Part shown: positions 49,861 to 59,885 of the stretch, piece after piece | Numbering within the stretch: the first letter of the stretch is position 1 | How the letters are laid out: each line of letters starts with the position of its first letter | Source of the DNA: Planctomycetia bacterium | GTDB taxonomy: Bacteria > Planctomycetota > Planctomycetia > Pirellulales > UBA1268 | Assembly: GCA_014192425.1 (NCBI GenBank) | Contig: BJHK01000008.1 | Coordinates: forward strand, 62,001-126,000 | Length of the DNA: 64,000 nucleotides | Direction: 5' to 3' | The notes under the pieces: model-generated | What the model saw: the letters and a program-made list of their open reading frames with translations, nothing else | What the model was told of the DNA's origin: nothing | The model's database searches: none | Translations under genes and position numbers: made by a program

Positions 49861-52800
49861 CCGGGGCCGCCGACGCGTTTCCGCCGCGGCCGCCGGTCCG
49901 CTCGCTCGGCGGCCTGATCGGGCGGCTCAGCCTGTCGTGGTGGCCCCGGCTCGCCGCCGTCGCCGCCGCGGCGGCCGTCGTCGCCGCGGCGATCGCCGGC
50001 AGCCTCGGCGTCGGCGCCGCGATGCAGCGCGGCCTGCGCGACCTCGCGCTGGCGCGGCTGGGAGCGATCGACGCCGTAGTGATCGGCGCCGAGCCGTTCG
50101 GTGCGGGCATCGCCGCGGCCGTGCAGGCGGCCGGCGCTGCGGATGGCGGACGGCAGGGCATCGTGCCCGCGGTCGTCCTCGAGGTCGCCGTCGAGCACGA
50201 TGCCGGGGGCCGGCGCCAGACCTCGCGGGCAACGCTCCTGGCCTGCGACGACCCGGCCGGTCTCGGCTTCACCCCCGCGCCGCCGCCGCTGGCAGCAGGG
50301 GGCGTGTTTCTCAACGCGCCTTTGGCACGGGGGCTCGGCGCCGACGAGGGGGCCGCAATCGTGCTCCGCGTGCCCCGGCCGTCGGTCGTTCCGGCCGACA
50401 GCCCGCTCGGCCGGAGGACTGCCGAGGCCAGCGGCCGGCGGCTCGCCGTCACCGCCATCCTGCCCGACGCGGGGCTGGGCCGGTTCTCCCTGCGGCCGAC
50501 CCAGGTGACCGGGCCGCTGGTCGTGACGTCGCTTGGCGTCGCCCGCGATCTGCTCGGGAGCGCCGACGCGACGAACGTGGTGTGTGCCGTCGGCGCGGGT
50601 CGTGGGGCGCCGGTCGAGTCGCTGCGCCGGCAGCTCCGTCCCACGCTCGCCGACTACGGGCTCGCGCTCGAGCCGGCGGGCCGCGCGGGCTGCCCACGGC
50701 TCACGAGCCGGCGGCTGATCCTGCCCGCGGCCGTCGACCGGGCCGCCGGCGCCGTCCTCGCGCCGCGCGGCGGCCGGCCGTCGCTCGTGTTTCTCGTCAA
50801 CGCGATCGAACCCGGCGCGGCCGCCGGCGCGGATCGCGCGGCGCGGCCGGCCTCGATCCCCTACTCGACCGTGGTGGGCATCGACACCACGACCCTGCCG
50901 GTCGGTCCGCTCGTCGACGCCTCCGGCCGGCCCCTCGCCCTGCCCGGCGCCGACGAGATCGTGATCGACCGCTGGATGGCCGACGACCTCGCCGCCCAGG
51001 GGCGGCCGGTGGCGATCGGCGACGCGCTCGAACTGCGGTTCTTCGCCGCCGAGACGCTCCACGGCCGCGTCCTGGAGCAATCGGCGCGGCTGCGGATCGC
51101 CGGCATCGCGGCGATGGAGGGGGCCGCCCTGGCCCGCGAGTTCGTTCCCGAGGTCGAGGGCATCACTGACGAGAAGTCGATCGCCGACTGGGATCCCCCC
51201 TTTCCCTTCGACGCCGCCAGGGTGCGCACGACGCCGCCGCACGACGAGGATGACCGTTACTGGAAGGAGCATGGTGCCGCGCCCAAGGCCTTCGTGTCGC
51301 TGCCGACCGCCCGCCGGCTGGCCGGGAGCCGGTTCGGCGCGACCACGGCCTGGCATCTGCCCCCCCTCGAGCGCGAGGAACTCGACGTCGTGCGCGACCG
51401 TCTCGCCGCCGCCATCGCCCCCGAGAGCCTCGGCATCCGCGTCGTGCCGCTGCGGGCCGAAGCGATCGCGGCCGCACGTGGCTCCACACCCTTCGGCGGC
51501 CTGTTTCTCGCCCTCTCGAGCTTCGTCGTCGGCGCGGGGTTGATCCTCGAATGGCTCCTGTTTCGGCTCCTCGTCGCCGCGCGGCGACGCGAGGTCGGCA
51601 TCCTCGCCGCGATCGGCTGGCCGCCCCGACGGCTCGCCCTGCTCCTTGGCGGCGTCGCCGCCAGCGCGGCCGCGGTCGGCGCCCTCGTCGGCACGGCGCT
51701 GGGGCCGCTCTGGACGCGGCTCCTGGTGGCGGGTCTGTCGCGCGGCTGGGAGGCGGACGTCGCGGCCGGCTCCGCGGCGGTGTTTCAGGGCCCCGCTCCG
51801 CCGCTCTCCGCCGTCTGGCCCGGTGGTGTGATCGCGTTTCTCGTGTCGCTCGCCGCGGTGCTGTGGGCGGTCCGCCGCCTGGCTGGAAGTCCCCCGCTCG
51901 TCCTCCTCGGCGGCGCGACCGAGACGATCGGCGGCGGCCGGGGGCAGGCCGGCTGGTCCGTGGTCTGGGCCACGCTGGCGGCGGTGGCGGCCGCGGTCGT
52001 GGCCCTGCTCGGGCGCCGGGCCGGAGGCCAGGCCGCCGTCGGCTGGTTCTTCGGCGCGGGCGGGCTCGCGCTCGTCGCCGCGCTCGGGTTCGTGCGGTCA
52101 TGGCTGTTTGGCGGCCTGCGCGGCGGGCCGCTGCGGTCGCTGGCCGGGCTCGTCGGCCGCGGGCTCGCCCATGCCCCGGCCCGCAGTTTCGCCGTCGCCA
52201 CGATCGTCGCGGTGGCGGAGTTCCTCGTCGTCGCCGTGTCGTCGTTCGCGCTCCGGCCGCCGGCCGATCCGACGGACCGTGCGTCGCCCACCGGGGGCTG
52301 GTCGTTCGTCGTCGGCTTCGGCACGCCCACCGCGGTCGATCCGGCCGCCGCCGAGAACCGGGGCGGGCTAGGCATGACCGAGGCCGAGGAGCGGGCCGTG
52401 GCCGGCTGCACGATCGCGCGGCTGCGCCGTCGCGACGGCGATGCGGCCGACTGCACGAGCCTGTATGCGGCCGCCCGGCCGCCGGTTGTCGGGGTCGGCC
52501 CGGACTTCATCGCCCGGGGCGGATTCTCATTCGCGGATCGCGGCCGCGCGGCGACGCGCCCGACCGGACCCGACATGGAGACGGACAATCCCTGGACGTT
52601 GCTCGAACGTGCGGACGGTACGGCCGGCCCGGTGCCTGCGATCCTCGATCAGGCCACCGCGCAGTGGGCGCTCAAGTACGGCGGTGTGGGGGACCGGTTC
52701 ACGCTCCCCGACGACGCGGGCGCACCCGTCGAGTTCGAGATCGTGGCCCTGCTCGAGCCAGGCATCCTCCAGGGCATGGTGCTCGTCGCCGACCGTGCCT

Positions 52801-53348
52801 TCACGCGCGTCTTCCCCGGCCGTTCCGGGTACGGCATGGCGCTGGTGGACGACGGCCCGCTGCCGCAGGCCGCGCGGACCGCGGCCCGCGCGGGCCTCGC
52901 CGCGGCCTGGGCCGACGCGGCGCCGGAGTTCAGCGGCGCCGTCGATCGGCTGCGCAGCCTGCAAGGAGTGCAGAACACGTTCCTCGCCGCCTTCCAGGCC
53001 CTGGGCACGCTCGGCCTGCTCTTGGGCACGGCGGGCGTGGCCGCGGTGCAGGTGCAGAATGCGCTGGAGCGGGCCGGTTCGCTCGCCCTGCTCCGGGCTC
53101 TCGGGTTCACGCTGCCGCAGGTGCGCCGGCTGCTCGTGGCCGAGACGCTCGTCGCCGTCGGCCTCGGGCTGGTCGCCGGCACCGGCGCCGCCTGCCTCGC
53201 CGTCTGGCCGGCGCTTGCGACCGGCACGGCCGACGTGCCGTTGGGCTGGATCGCGATCAGTGCCGGCCTGGCCATCCTTGCCAGCGCCGGCGCGGCCGTG
53301 GCCGCCGTGCGCCGGACGTCGATCCCGGAGCGGCCGCTCGCGGCATGA
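49857..53348 (+). CDS. Large FtsX/LolC-type ABC permease
   Basis: 1163 residues. The N-terminal membrane helix (about 25-50) is followed by a large extracytoplasmic domain (55-540). A first FtsX module (about 545-680) has ALSSFVVGAGLILEWLLFRL and REVGILAAIGWPPRRLALLL. Further helices follow near 700-760, then a second periplasmic region (about 800-1020). A C-terminal FtsX module has FQALGTLGLLLGTAGVAAVQ and LALLRALGFTLPQVRRLLVAE (quoted in part). It probably exports or extracts lipids or lipoproteins, or acts as a mechanotransmitter. Confidence 0.85.
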   Translation: MTGAADAFPPRPPVRSLGGLIGRLSLSWWPRLAAVAAAAAVVAAAIAGSLGVGAAMQRGLRDLALARLGAIDAVVIGAEPFGAGIAAAVQAAGAADGGRQGIVPAVVLEVAVEHDAGGRRQTSRATLLACDDPAGLGFTPAPPPLAAGGVFLNAPLARGLGADEGAAIVLRVPRPSVVPADSPLGRRTAEASGRRLAVTAILPDAGLGRFSLRPTQVTGPLVVTSLGVARDLLGSADATNVVCAVGAGRGAPVESLRRQLRPTLADYGLALEPAGRAGCPRLTSRRLILPAAVDRAAGAVLAPRGGRPSLVFLVNAIEPGAAAGADRAARPASIPYSTVVGIDTTTLPVGPLVDASGRPLALPGADEIVIDRWMADDLAAQGRPVAIGDALELRFFAAETLHGRVLEQSARLRIAGIAAMEGAALAREFVPEVEGITDEKSIADWDPPFPFDAARVRTTPPHDEDDRYWKEHGAAPKAFVSLPTARRLAGSRFGATTAWHLPPLEREELDVVRDRLAAAIAPESLGIRVVPLRAEAIAAARGSTPFGGLFLALSSFVVGAGLILEWLLFRLLVAARRREVGILAAIGWPPRRLALLLGGVAASAAAVGALVGTALGPLWTRLLVAGLSRGWEADVAAGSAAVFQGPAPPLSAVWPGGVIAFLVSLAAVLWAVRRLAGSPPLVLLGGATETIGGGRGQAGWSVVWATLAAVAAAVVALLGRRAGGQAAVGWFFGAGGLALVAALGFVRSWLFGGLRGGPLRSLAGLVGRGLAHAPARSFAVATIVAVAEFLVVAVSSFALRPPADPTDRASPTGGWSFVVGFGTPTAVDPAAAENRGGLGMTEAEERAVAGCTIARLRRRDGDAADCTSLYAAARPPVVGVGPDFIARGGFSFADRGRAATRPTGPDMETDNPWTLLERADGTAGPVPAILDQATAQWALKYGGVGDRFTLPDDAGAPVEFEIVALLEPGILQGMVLVADRAFTRVFPGRSGYGMALVDDGPLPQAARTAARAGLAAAWADAAPEFSGAVDRLRSLQGVQNTFLAAFQALGTLGLLLGTAGVAAVQVQNALERAGSLALLRALGFTLPQVRRLLVAETLVAVGLGLVAGTGAACLAVWPALATGTADVPLGWIAISAGLAILASAGAAVAAVRRTSIPERPLAA

Positions 53349-53382
53349 CGCCGCCGCGCGGCTGCCGTGTCACGTCACGCCG

Positions 53383-54216
53383 TCACTTCGCCTCGTCGGG
53401 CTTGCCGGCGTTGGCAGCCGGCACCTGGGCGACGAGCTTGCCGATCTCGGACGCGGGCACGATGACGAGAGCCTGGCCCTGCGCCTTGGTGATCCGCACC
53501 GCGCCGATGCCGAGCAGGGTGCCATCGAGCGCGAAGGTCGGGCAGCTGCGGACCATGTTCGTCGTCAGGAAGCAGGCCCGCGGCCGCTCGATCACCGCCG
53601 ACACCTGGCCCATCGTCAGCGCCGGCTCGTTGTTGAAGACGTCGTCGAGCCGCGTCACCGACACCGTCGGATCCGCCGCCGCGGCGCGGCTGCTGCTGGT
53701 CAGGTCGACCGGAGCGAACGTCACCCCCTTGACCTCCGGCGCATCGGCCTTCGGCCGCACGAATGCCAGGTCGGCATCGGCATCCTTGAAGACCATCGTC
53801 GCCGGGATCTCGGTGCCGTCGGCGAGGATGATCTCCAGTTCCTTGACGGTGGCGCTGGCCTCCATCTTCATCGGCCCGGCCGGTGTGTTCGTTTCGCGGC
53901 CGTCGAGCAGCCGCGCGGGATCGATGGCGCTCAGCGACAGGACGACGAGGCCTGTCTTGTCGATGACCGTGGCGTCTGAGCGGACCTTCTGCTCCCGTTC
54001 CGGTATCGACATCCCAGGCCGGTCGGCGGCGGTGAGGCGGAGCGTGGCCACGCCGGTCACCTTCACGATCGCGTCGCGGCTGTTCGCGAAGATGCGCCGG
54101 GCCTGCGCGGCGGCCGAGTCCTCGGCCCGGCCGCTGCGGGCGACGGGGCCAAGCGCGGCGGACAGTGCGGCGAGCAGCAGGATGGCCGACCGCGATGGGA
54201 AGACTGCAGAGGGCAT
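53383..54216 (-). CDS. Secreted HtrA-like pseudoprotease
   Basis: 277 residues from ATG 54216. Signal peptide 1-30. The fold order resembles a trypsin/HtrA protease (KVTGVATLRL, TVIDKTGLVVLSLSAI, DADADLAFVRP, PSCPTFALDG-like segment), but the His of the TNHHV motif and the Ser of GNSGGP are lost; only the Asp segment (DADADLAF) is kept. It sits beside an intact HtrA-type gene on the same strand, so it may be a regulator or substrate-binding relative of it. Confidence 0.55.
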   Translation of the reverse strand: MPSAVFPSRSAILLLAALSAALGPVARSGRAEDSAAAQARRIFANSRDAIVKVTGVATLRLTAADRPGMSIPEREQKVRSDATVIDKTGLVVLSLSAIDPARLLDGRETNTPAGPMKMEASATVKELEIILADGTEIPATMVFKDADADLAFVRPKADAPEVKGVTFAPVDLTSSSRAAAADPTVSVTRLDDVFNNEPALTMGQVSAVIERPRACFLTTNMVRSCPTFALDGTLLGIGAVRITKAQGQALVIVPASEIGKLVAQVPAANAGKPDEAK

Positions 54217-54307
54217 GGCTGAGGCGCTCCTGATTGGGGGGAAGCCGTGATTGGGGAGAAGCCGAGTTCCGGCCGCGCAGCGGACTGGCACGGCGCCGAC
54301 TCGAATC

Positions 54308-56371
54308 CTACCAGCGCGGCTCGACCTCGGCGAACGCCGAGTTGACGCCGCGCCGGATGAAGAACACGACCTGCCGCGGCTTTGTCTCGCGACAGGCCAC
54401 GAGGATCGCCTCGACGTCGGCCGTCGTCTTCACGACCCTGCCGTCGATCGACTCGATGACGTCGCCCGTCGCCAGCCCGGCGAGCGCCGCCCAGCCGTTC
54501 GGCTGCACGGTGCTGATTCGCACCCCCGGGGCGTCGACCGGCATCCGTTCGGCGATCCGTTCGGTGAGCGGCATGTCGCGCACGGTGAACTCGAAGGCGT
54601 CGTCGCGAAACGTCTTCAGGTCGCCGCTGGCGGCCGGGCTGGCGACGAGCGTCGCGCTGAGCTGCAGGGGTGCGCTGCCGCGCAGGCCTTCGAAGGCGAC
54701 CGTGCTGCCGACGGAATAGTCGCGGATCAGGCTGTCGAAGACGTCGGTGTCGGTCGGGGTGCCGGCCGGGATGACGCGGCCGTCGAGCTTGAGGAGCAGG
54801 TCGCCCACCGTGAGGCCGGCGGCGGCGGCCGGTGACTCGGGCACCACGTGCGTCACCCGGACCCCCTTGCGGGCCGTGACGCCGAGAGCCTCGGCGATCT
54901 CGCGGGTCAGGACCTGGGTCTGGGCGCCGAGCCAGGGCCGGCCGGGGGCGGGTACTCGCTCCTCGGCGCCGGTGCTGCCGACGCGGGCCACCGTCACGAG
55001 TTCGTCGGCGGAGCGCAGGAATGTCACGAGCGCCGGCACCGGTTCGCTCGCTCCGGACGCGATCGCCGCCGCCGCCGTTCGCAGGTCGGCGGCCCGTTTG
55101 ATCGGCGTGTCGCCGAGTTTGACGATGATGTCACCCGGCCGCAGGGCCGGCTTCGCCTCCGAGGCTCCGCCGCCGTTCCGCACGCCGACCACGACGGCGC
55201 CGTCGGTCGTGGGCCGCTTGCGTTCCAGGGCGAGGAACCTGGTCACGTCCCGAACGGTGATCCCCAGCGGCTGCACCTCCACCTCCTTCGGCTGCGACGG
55301 CTCGCGGGCCTCCGTGGTGATCGTCCACTCGATCGGGGTGCCATTCCGCAGCCCCTTGACCGGCACGGCGCTGCCGACAGGCACGGTGAAGACGAGCCGG
55401 TTGAACGCCGGCACGTCCTCGGCGGATCGCGCGGCAGGGATGGCGGTGCCATTGAACGAGGTCACGATGTCGCCCGGCTTGAGGCCCGCCCGGTCCGCCG
55501 GGCCGCCCGGAATGACGGACCCGACGACGATCCCGGCGTCGGACAGCTGTGACTTGAGCAGCGGCTGCGTCCCGACTCCCACCCAACTGCGTGCGACGCG
55601 GCCCGTGGCAATGATCTCGGCGGTGACGGCCTTGGCGATCGTCGCCGGGATGGCGCCACCGAGGCTGCCCACCCCGATCTCGTTGACGCCGACGATCTCG
55701 CCGGCCAGGTTGACGAGCGGGCCGCCGCTGTTGCCCGGAAAGATGACGGCGTCGTGCCCGATCCAGCGGATCAGTTCGCCGACGCTCTCGCCGTCGATCT
55801 CCAGCCCGCCGCGCGGCATGACCATGGCGATGTTGGAGACGATCCCCTGCGTGACCGACTGGGAAAGGCCGGCCGGGCTGCCCATGGCGAGAACGACGTC
55901 CCCGACCCGAAGGGCGTCGGAGTCGCCGAACGTGGCGTGCGCGAGCGGTTTGGAAGGATCGCGGCGGGCGGCTGGATCGATCTTCAGGACGGTCAGGTCG
56001 GAGAGCGGGTCGGTGCCGACGAGGGTCGCGGGAAGTTCCTCGCGGTTGGTCATCCGCACGGTGATCCGGCTGCCGCGGCCGGCAACGTGATGGTTGGTGA
56101 CGATGTAGCCGTCGGGGGAGACGATGGCGCCGGAACCGGTGCCGCGCGACTTCTGCATCCGGCCGCCGTCACCCGACTCCATGACGACGTCGATCCGCAC
56201 GAGGGTCGGATAGACCAGTTCGACGGCCTTTTCGATCCGTTCCCGGGAGACGGCGGCGGGGGCCGCGGCAGGCCGCCCCGCGGGCGGCTCCTCGGCGACG
56301 GCGACGAGCGACCCGAAGAGCAGAAAGGCGCACCGCCCCAGTTTGGAGCCCGCGACGTGACGAAGTAGCAT
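54308..56371 (-). CDS. HtrA/DegP-type serine protease with several PDZ domains
   Basis: 687 residues from ATG 56371 with GGAGG upstream. Signal peptide, then a trypsin-like domain with His in YIVTNHHVAG, Asp in DPLSDLTVLKID and Ser in FPGNSGGPLVN. At least three PDZ-like modules follow (about 265-340, 380-450, 480-580), and possibly a fourth at the C-terminus (AGLATGDVIESIDGRVV). It is a periplasmic quality-control protease; it overlaps no neighbour. More PDZ units than the usual one or two. Confidence 0.85.
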   Translation of the reverse strand: MLLRHVAGSKLGRCAFLLFGSLVAVAEEPPAGRPAAAPAAVSRERIEKAVELVYPTLVRIDVVMESGDGGRMQKSRGTGSGAIVSPDGYIVTNHHVAGRGSRITVRMTNREELPATLVGTDPLSDLTVLKIDPAARRDPSKPLAHATFGDSDALRVGDVVLAMGSPAGLSQSVTQGIVSNIAMVMPRGGLEIDGESVGELIRWIGHDAVIFPGNSGGPLVNLAGEIVGVNEIGVGSLGGAIPATIAKAVTAEIIATGRVARSWVGVGTQPLLKSQLSDAGIVVGSVIPGGPADRAGLKPGDIVTSFNGTAIPAARSAEDVPAFNRLVFTVPVGSAVPVKGLRNGTPIEWTITTEAREPSQPKEVEVQPLGITVRDVTRFLALERKRPTTDGAVVVGVRNGGGASEAKPALRPGDIIVKLGDTPIKRAADLRTAAAAIASGASEPVPALVTFLRSADELVTVARVGSTGAEERVPAPGRPWLGAQTQVLTREIAEALGVTARKGVRVTHVVPESPAAAAGLTVGDLLLKLDGRVIPAGTPTDTDVFDSLIRDYSVGSTVAFEGLRGSAPLQLSATLVASPAASGDLKTFRDDAFEFTVRDMPLTERIAERMPVDAPGVRISTVQPNGWAALAGLATGDVIESIDGRVVKTTADVEAILVACRETKPRQVVFFIRRGVNSAFAEVEPRW

Positions 56372-56484
56372 GAAGGCCTCCGGAAAAAGACGGGCCGGTG
56401 ACGCCCGTCGATACCGGGAGTGTAGCCTGCGGCCGACGTTTCTCCCCACGGCTCGATCCCTCCCTTCCTCGCAGGAGCCATGCC

Positions 56485-58752
56485 ATGTCCCCCCTCCGTC
56501 GAAGTGCCGGTCTGTTCACCTCGTCCGTCGTCCGGGTGATGGTGCTGGTGGTGGTGTGTGGGGCCGCGATCGCGGCCGACAAGCCCGTCCAGGATCCGTC
56601 CGTCGGCCCGGCCGCTCCGTCGATCTATCCGCAGGTCCATCTGCAGCAGCCATCGCGTGGCTACAGAACGGCGCCCCTCGCGGTTTCGGCAGCCGAGGCA
56701 CGGGCCAGGGAGATGATCGAGGCGGCCCTGCAGAAGCGGTGTGAGGACGCCCTGGATTTCAGCGACATGCCGCTCCGCGACGTCGTCAGCAGCCTCGGTG
56801 AGACCTGGAATCTGCCGATCCGCATCGATCGAAAGTCCCTCGACGAGGCGGGAATCGATCCCGAGACGTCGATCACCAACGTGGCCGTGAAGGGAGAGAC
56901 TCTTCGCGGCGTGCTGCAGGCTGTCCTCGACGACATCGACCTGACGTGGATCGTGGCGGGAGAACGGCTCGTGATCACGACGAAAGAGGTAGCCGGGGGC
57001 GCACTCATCACCCGGCTCTACCCCCTGCCCTTCGGGACGGCGAAGCAGCCGGTCGATTTCCAGCCAGTGATCGACGCGATCGTGAACACGATCGGCAGCC
57101 CCGCGGCCTGGGCAGACCAGGGAGGCGATGGCCAGATCCGGCCGGCCGAGGGGGGCGAGCCGATGCTCGTGGTCAGCCAGACGGAGGAGTTGCATGCGGA
57201 GGTCGAGGCGCTGCTCCGCGGCATGCACGACCGGGCCCTGGCGGAATTTCTCGACGACGCCGGCCAGCCGCGGCGGACGCCCGTCGTCAGGATTCATCGC
57301 TGTGCAGACAAGAAGACCCGCGACGAGCTCGTCGCCAGCCTCGCCGGCTTGTGCAATGCCGCGCTTGCGGCCGACGGCGACCCGGCGGCGAAGGTCACGG
57401 CGCTCGGGCAGCATATCGTGGTTCAGTCCTCCAAGGCCGACTTTCAGGCGCTGGCGGGGCAGGTCGTCGCCGCGACCGTGGGGGTGCGGCCGCTGCCGTC
57501 GTCTGGCCTCGGCGAGGCTGGTTTCTCCGGGCAGGGGAATGCGGGTTTCGGAATAAGAAATGTCGCCGTGCCGCAGCCGAACCCGCAGCCGGGGAACGCG
57601 AATGAGGCTGGCCAGGGAGCCGGCGCAGGCCCGGCGGCGGCCGGCGCAGGCCCGGCGGCGGCCGGCGCAGGCCCGGCGGCGGCCGGCGCAGGCCAGGCTC
57701 AGGCTCGGGCTCCCGCCCCTGCCGCGGCGCCCCCGGCACCGGCCCCGCCGATCTATCCGCAGGTGCATCTGCAGCACCCGTCGCGCGGCTACCGCGTCGC
57801 GTTGCTCGCCCGGTCGGAGGCGGAGGCTCGGGCTCGCAAGGCGATCGACGCGGCCCTGCGGAAGGGTCTCGACGACGTTCCGGAATTCAACGACAAGCCG
57901 CTCCGTGACGTCGTCAGAACGCTGGAGAATTTGTGGGGCTTGCCAATCCGCATCGATCACAAGTCGCTCGACGAGGCGGGGATCGATCCGGAGACGTCGA
58001 TCACAGCGGTCGGCGCGAAGGAAGAGACCCTGCGGAGCGTGCTGCAGGCCGTGCTCGACGGCATCGACCTGACGTGGGTCGTGAGGGGGGAGCGGCTCGT
58101 GATCACGACGACGGAAAAGGCCGCCGAGATGCTCGCGACACGGCTCTATCCCCTTCCCTTGGGGACGGCCAACCCGCCGGTCGATTTTCAGTCGTTGATC
58201 GACACGATCACGAACACCGTCGGTGGCCCGAGCGTGTGGGCGGATCAGGGTGGCGACGGCCAGATTCGGCCGGCGGAAGGAGGTGAGCCGTTGCTCGTGA
58301 TCCTGCAGACAGAAGCGATTCACGGCGAGATCGAGGCGCTGCTCCGCGGGATGCATGAACGGGCGTTGGCCGAATTCCTCGACGCCACAGGTCAGCCGCG
58401 CCGGACGCCCGTCGTCAGGATGTATCGCTGCACGGACAAGAACGTTCGCGACGAACTCGTCGCCAAACTCGCCGACCTCTGCAATGCCTCGCTGGCCGGT
58501 GACGGTGATCCCGCGGCCAAGGTCGGGGCGCTTGCCGAAAATCTCGTGGTCCAGTCGGCGACAGCCGATTTCCATGCGCTTGCCGCCCAGATCGTCGCTG
58601 CGACCGTGGGGGTGCAGCCCCGGCAGCCGCGGCCGACCGGCAATTTTTGCGGTGGCATGGGCGGCGGCTCGTTCGTCGGCACGCCGCATCCCGTCCCGCA
58701 GGAGGCCACCGAGGGCCAGGGCGGCATGGGAATGGGCAGCCACGCGCCGTAG
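56485..58752 (+). CDS. Secreted protein with two tandem secretin-N-like halves
   Basis: 755 residues from ATG 56485 with GGAG upstream. Signal peptide 1-31. Two homologous halves (about 45-355 and 430-735) each start IYPQVHLQ-PSRGYR and contain LRDVV, WGLPIRID or WNLPIRID, KSLDEAGIDPETSIT, TLRxVLQAVLDxIDLTW and GERLVITT. That last pattern resembles the STN/secretin N0 domain. A minisatellite linker separates the halves. Many planctomycetes carry such proteins; function unknown. Confidence 0.7.
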   Translation: MSPLRRSAGLFTSSVVRVMVLVVVCGAAIAADKPVQDPSVGPAAPSIYPQVHLQQPSRGYRTAPLAVSAAEARAREMIEAALQKRCEDALDFSDMPLRDVVSSLGETWNLPIRIDRKSLDEAGIDPETSITNVAVKGETLRGVLQAVLDDIDLTWIVAGERLVITTKEVAGGALITRLYPLPFGTAKQPVDFQPVIDAIVNTIGSPAAWADQGGDGQIRPAEGGEPMLVVSQTEELHAEVEALLRGMHDRALAEFLDDAGQPRRTPVVRIHRCADKKTRDELVASLAGLCNAALAADGDPAAKVTALGQHIVVQSSKADFQALAGQVVAATVGVRPLPSSGLGEAGFSGQGNAGFGIRNVAVPQPNPQPGNANEAGQGAGAGPAAAGAGPAAAGAGPAAAGAGQAQARAPAPAAAPPAPAPPIYPQVHLQHPSRGYRVALLARSEAEARARKAIDAALRKGLDDVPEFNDKPLRDVVRTLENLWGLPIRIDHKSLDEAGIDPETSITAVGAKEETLRSVLQAVLDGIDLTWVVRGERLVITTTEKAAEMLATRLYPLPLGTANPPVDFQSLIDTITNTVGGPSVWADQGGDGQIRPAEGGEPLLVILQTEAIHGEIEALLRGMHERALAEFLDATGQPRRTPVVRMYRCTDKNVRDELVAKLADLCNASLAGDGDPAAKVGALAENLVVQSATADFHALAAQIVAATVGVQPRQPRPTGNFCGGMGGGSFVGTPHPVPQEATEGQGGMGMGSHAP
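57620..57693 (+). repeat. 21-bp minisatellite in the interdomain linker
   Basis: Three perfect copies (57620-57640, 57641-57661, 57662-57682) and a partial fourth. The unit encodes AGAGPAA-type heptapeptides. Confidence 0.95.
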
Positions 58753-58795
58753 GCCGGCGTTGCGGGAATCCGCTCCCGGCCGCTACCGTCTCGGC

Positions 58796-59866
58796 ATGGA
58801 AACGCCGCGCCGGATCGCCGTGATTCTTCCGCGCTGGGTCGGCGACGTCTGCATGGCGACGCCGCTCTTGCGCGGCCTGCGCGGTCGGTTTGGAGACGCC
58901 CGGATCACGGGCGTGATGCGGCCCCTGTTCGCCGACCTGCTCGCCGGCACGCCCTGGCTCGACGACACGATTTTCTACGATCGCCACAGTCGCGACCCGG
59001 CCGTCGGCTTTCGGGCGGCGGCTCGGGCGCTCGGTCGCCTGCGCGTCGATCTGGCCGTCGTTCTTCCCGGCTCCCTCTCCTCCGCGGCCCTCGCCTGGGC
59101 AGGCGCTGCCCGGCGGCGGATCGGCTGCGGCGGCAACCTGCGCGGACTGCTCCTCACCGACGTCGTCCGCGAGCCGGCCTCCGGCACGCGGCTCACGCCG
59201 CCGCAGGCGTTCGCCCTGCTCGGCCAGGCCCTCGGCCTTCCGGACGAGTCGCTGGACCTCGAACTGGCGACGACTCCGGCTGACGAATCGCGGGCCGATG
59301 CCGTGCTGGCCGAACTCTTTCCACTGGCGGCGTCCCGGGCGGCCGGGCCGCTCGTGGTGGTCAACGACAACAGTTCCAACGGCACGGCCCGGGCCTGGGG
59401 GGCGGCGAACCATGCGGCACTCGCCCGCTGGCTCATTGCCGCGGTTCCCGGCTGCCGGGTTCTCGTGCACTGCGGCCCCGGCGACCGGGAGCAGGCCCGG
59501 GAGATCGTTGCCCGGGCCGGCCACGAGGCGGTTCGCGGGCTGGGTGACGTCGCCGAACTGCCGCTCGGCCTGTCGAAGGCGGTCTACCGCCGGGCCGCCC
59601 TCGCGATCACGTCCGACAGCGGGCCGCGGCACATCGCGGCCGCGTTCGGCGTGCCGACGGTGGCCCTGATCGGGCCGACCGACCCGCTGTCGGGCCGGTC
59701 GGCGCCGGGATCGTGCCGCGAGATCCGCCTCGACCTCCCCTGCGCCCCCTGCGCCGCGGCGGTCTGCCCGCTCGGTCACAACGACTGCATGCGGCTGATC
59801 GGCGTGGAGCAGGTCGGCGCGGCCGCCCTCGACGCCCTCGCCGCCGGCCGACGTATGATTGCCTGA
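58796..59866 (+). CDS. Glycosyltransferase family 9 (heptosyltransferase II-like)
   Basis: 356 residues. The N-terminal domain has ILPRWVGDVCMATPLLRGLR. The C-terminal domain has the donor-binding SDSGPRHIAAAFGVPTVALI and GPTDP. The C-terminal CAPCAAAVCPLGHNDCMRLI is typical of LPS heptosyltransferases of the WaaF type. It likely adds core sugars to LPS or a related glycolipid. The gene lies 43 bp after the duplicated secretin-like gene. Confidence 0.88.
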   Translation: METPRRIAVILPRWVGDVCMATPLLRGLRGRFGDARITGVMRPLFADLLAGTPWLDDTIFYDRHSRDPAVGFRAAARALGRLRVDLAVVLPGSLSSAALAWAGAARRRIGCGGNLRGLLLTDVVREPASGTRLTPPQAFALLGQALGLPDESLDLELATTPADESRADAVLAELFPLAASRAAGPLVVVNDNSSNGTARAWGAANHAALARWLIAAVPGCRVLVHCGPGDREQAREIVARAGHEAVRGLGDVAELPLGLSKAVYRRAALAITSDSGPRHIAAAFGVPTVALIGPTDPLSGRSAPGSCREIRLDLPCAPCAAAVCPLGHNDCMRLIGVEQVGAAALDALAAGRRMIA

Positions 59867-59885
59867 ATTCCACCGGAGCCTTTTC

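Noticed and set aside
57620-57693. CRISPR-like array
   Set aside because: Units are adjacent without spacers and in frame; it is a minisatellite. No cas genes are in the window.
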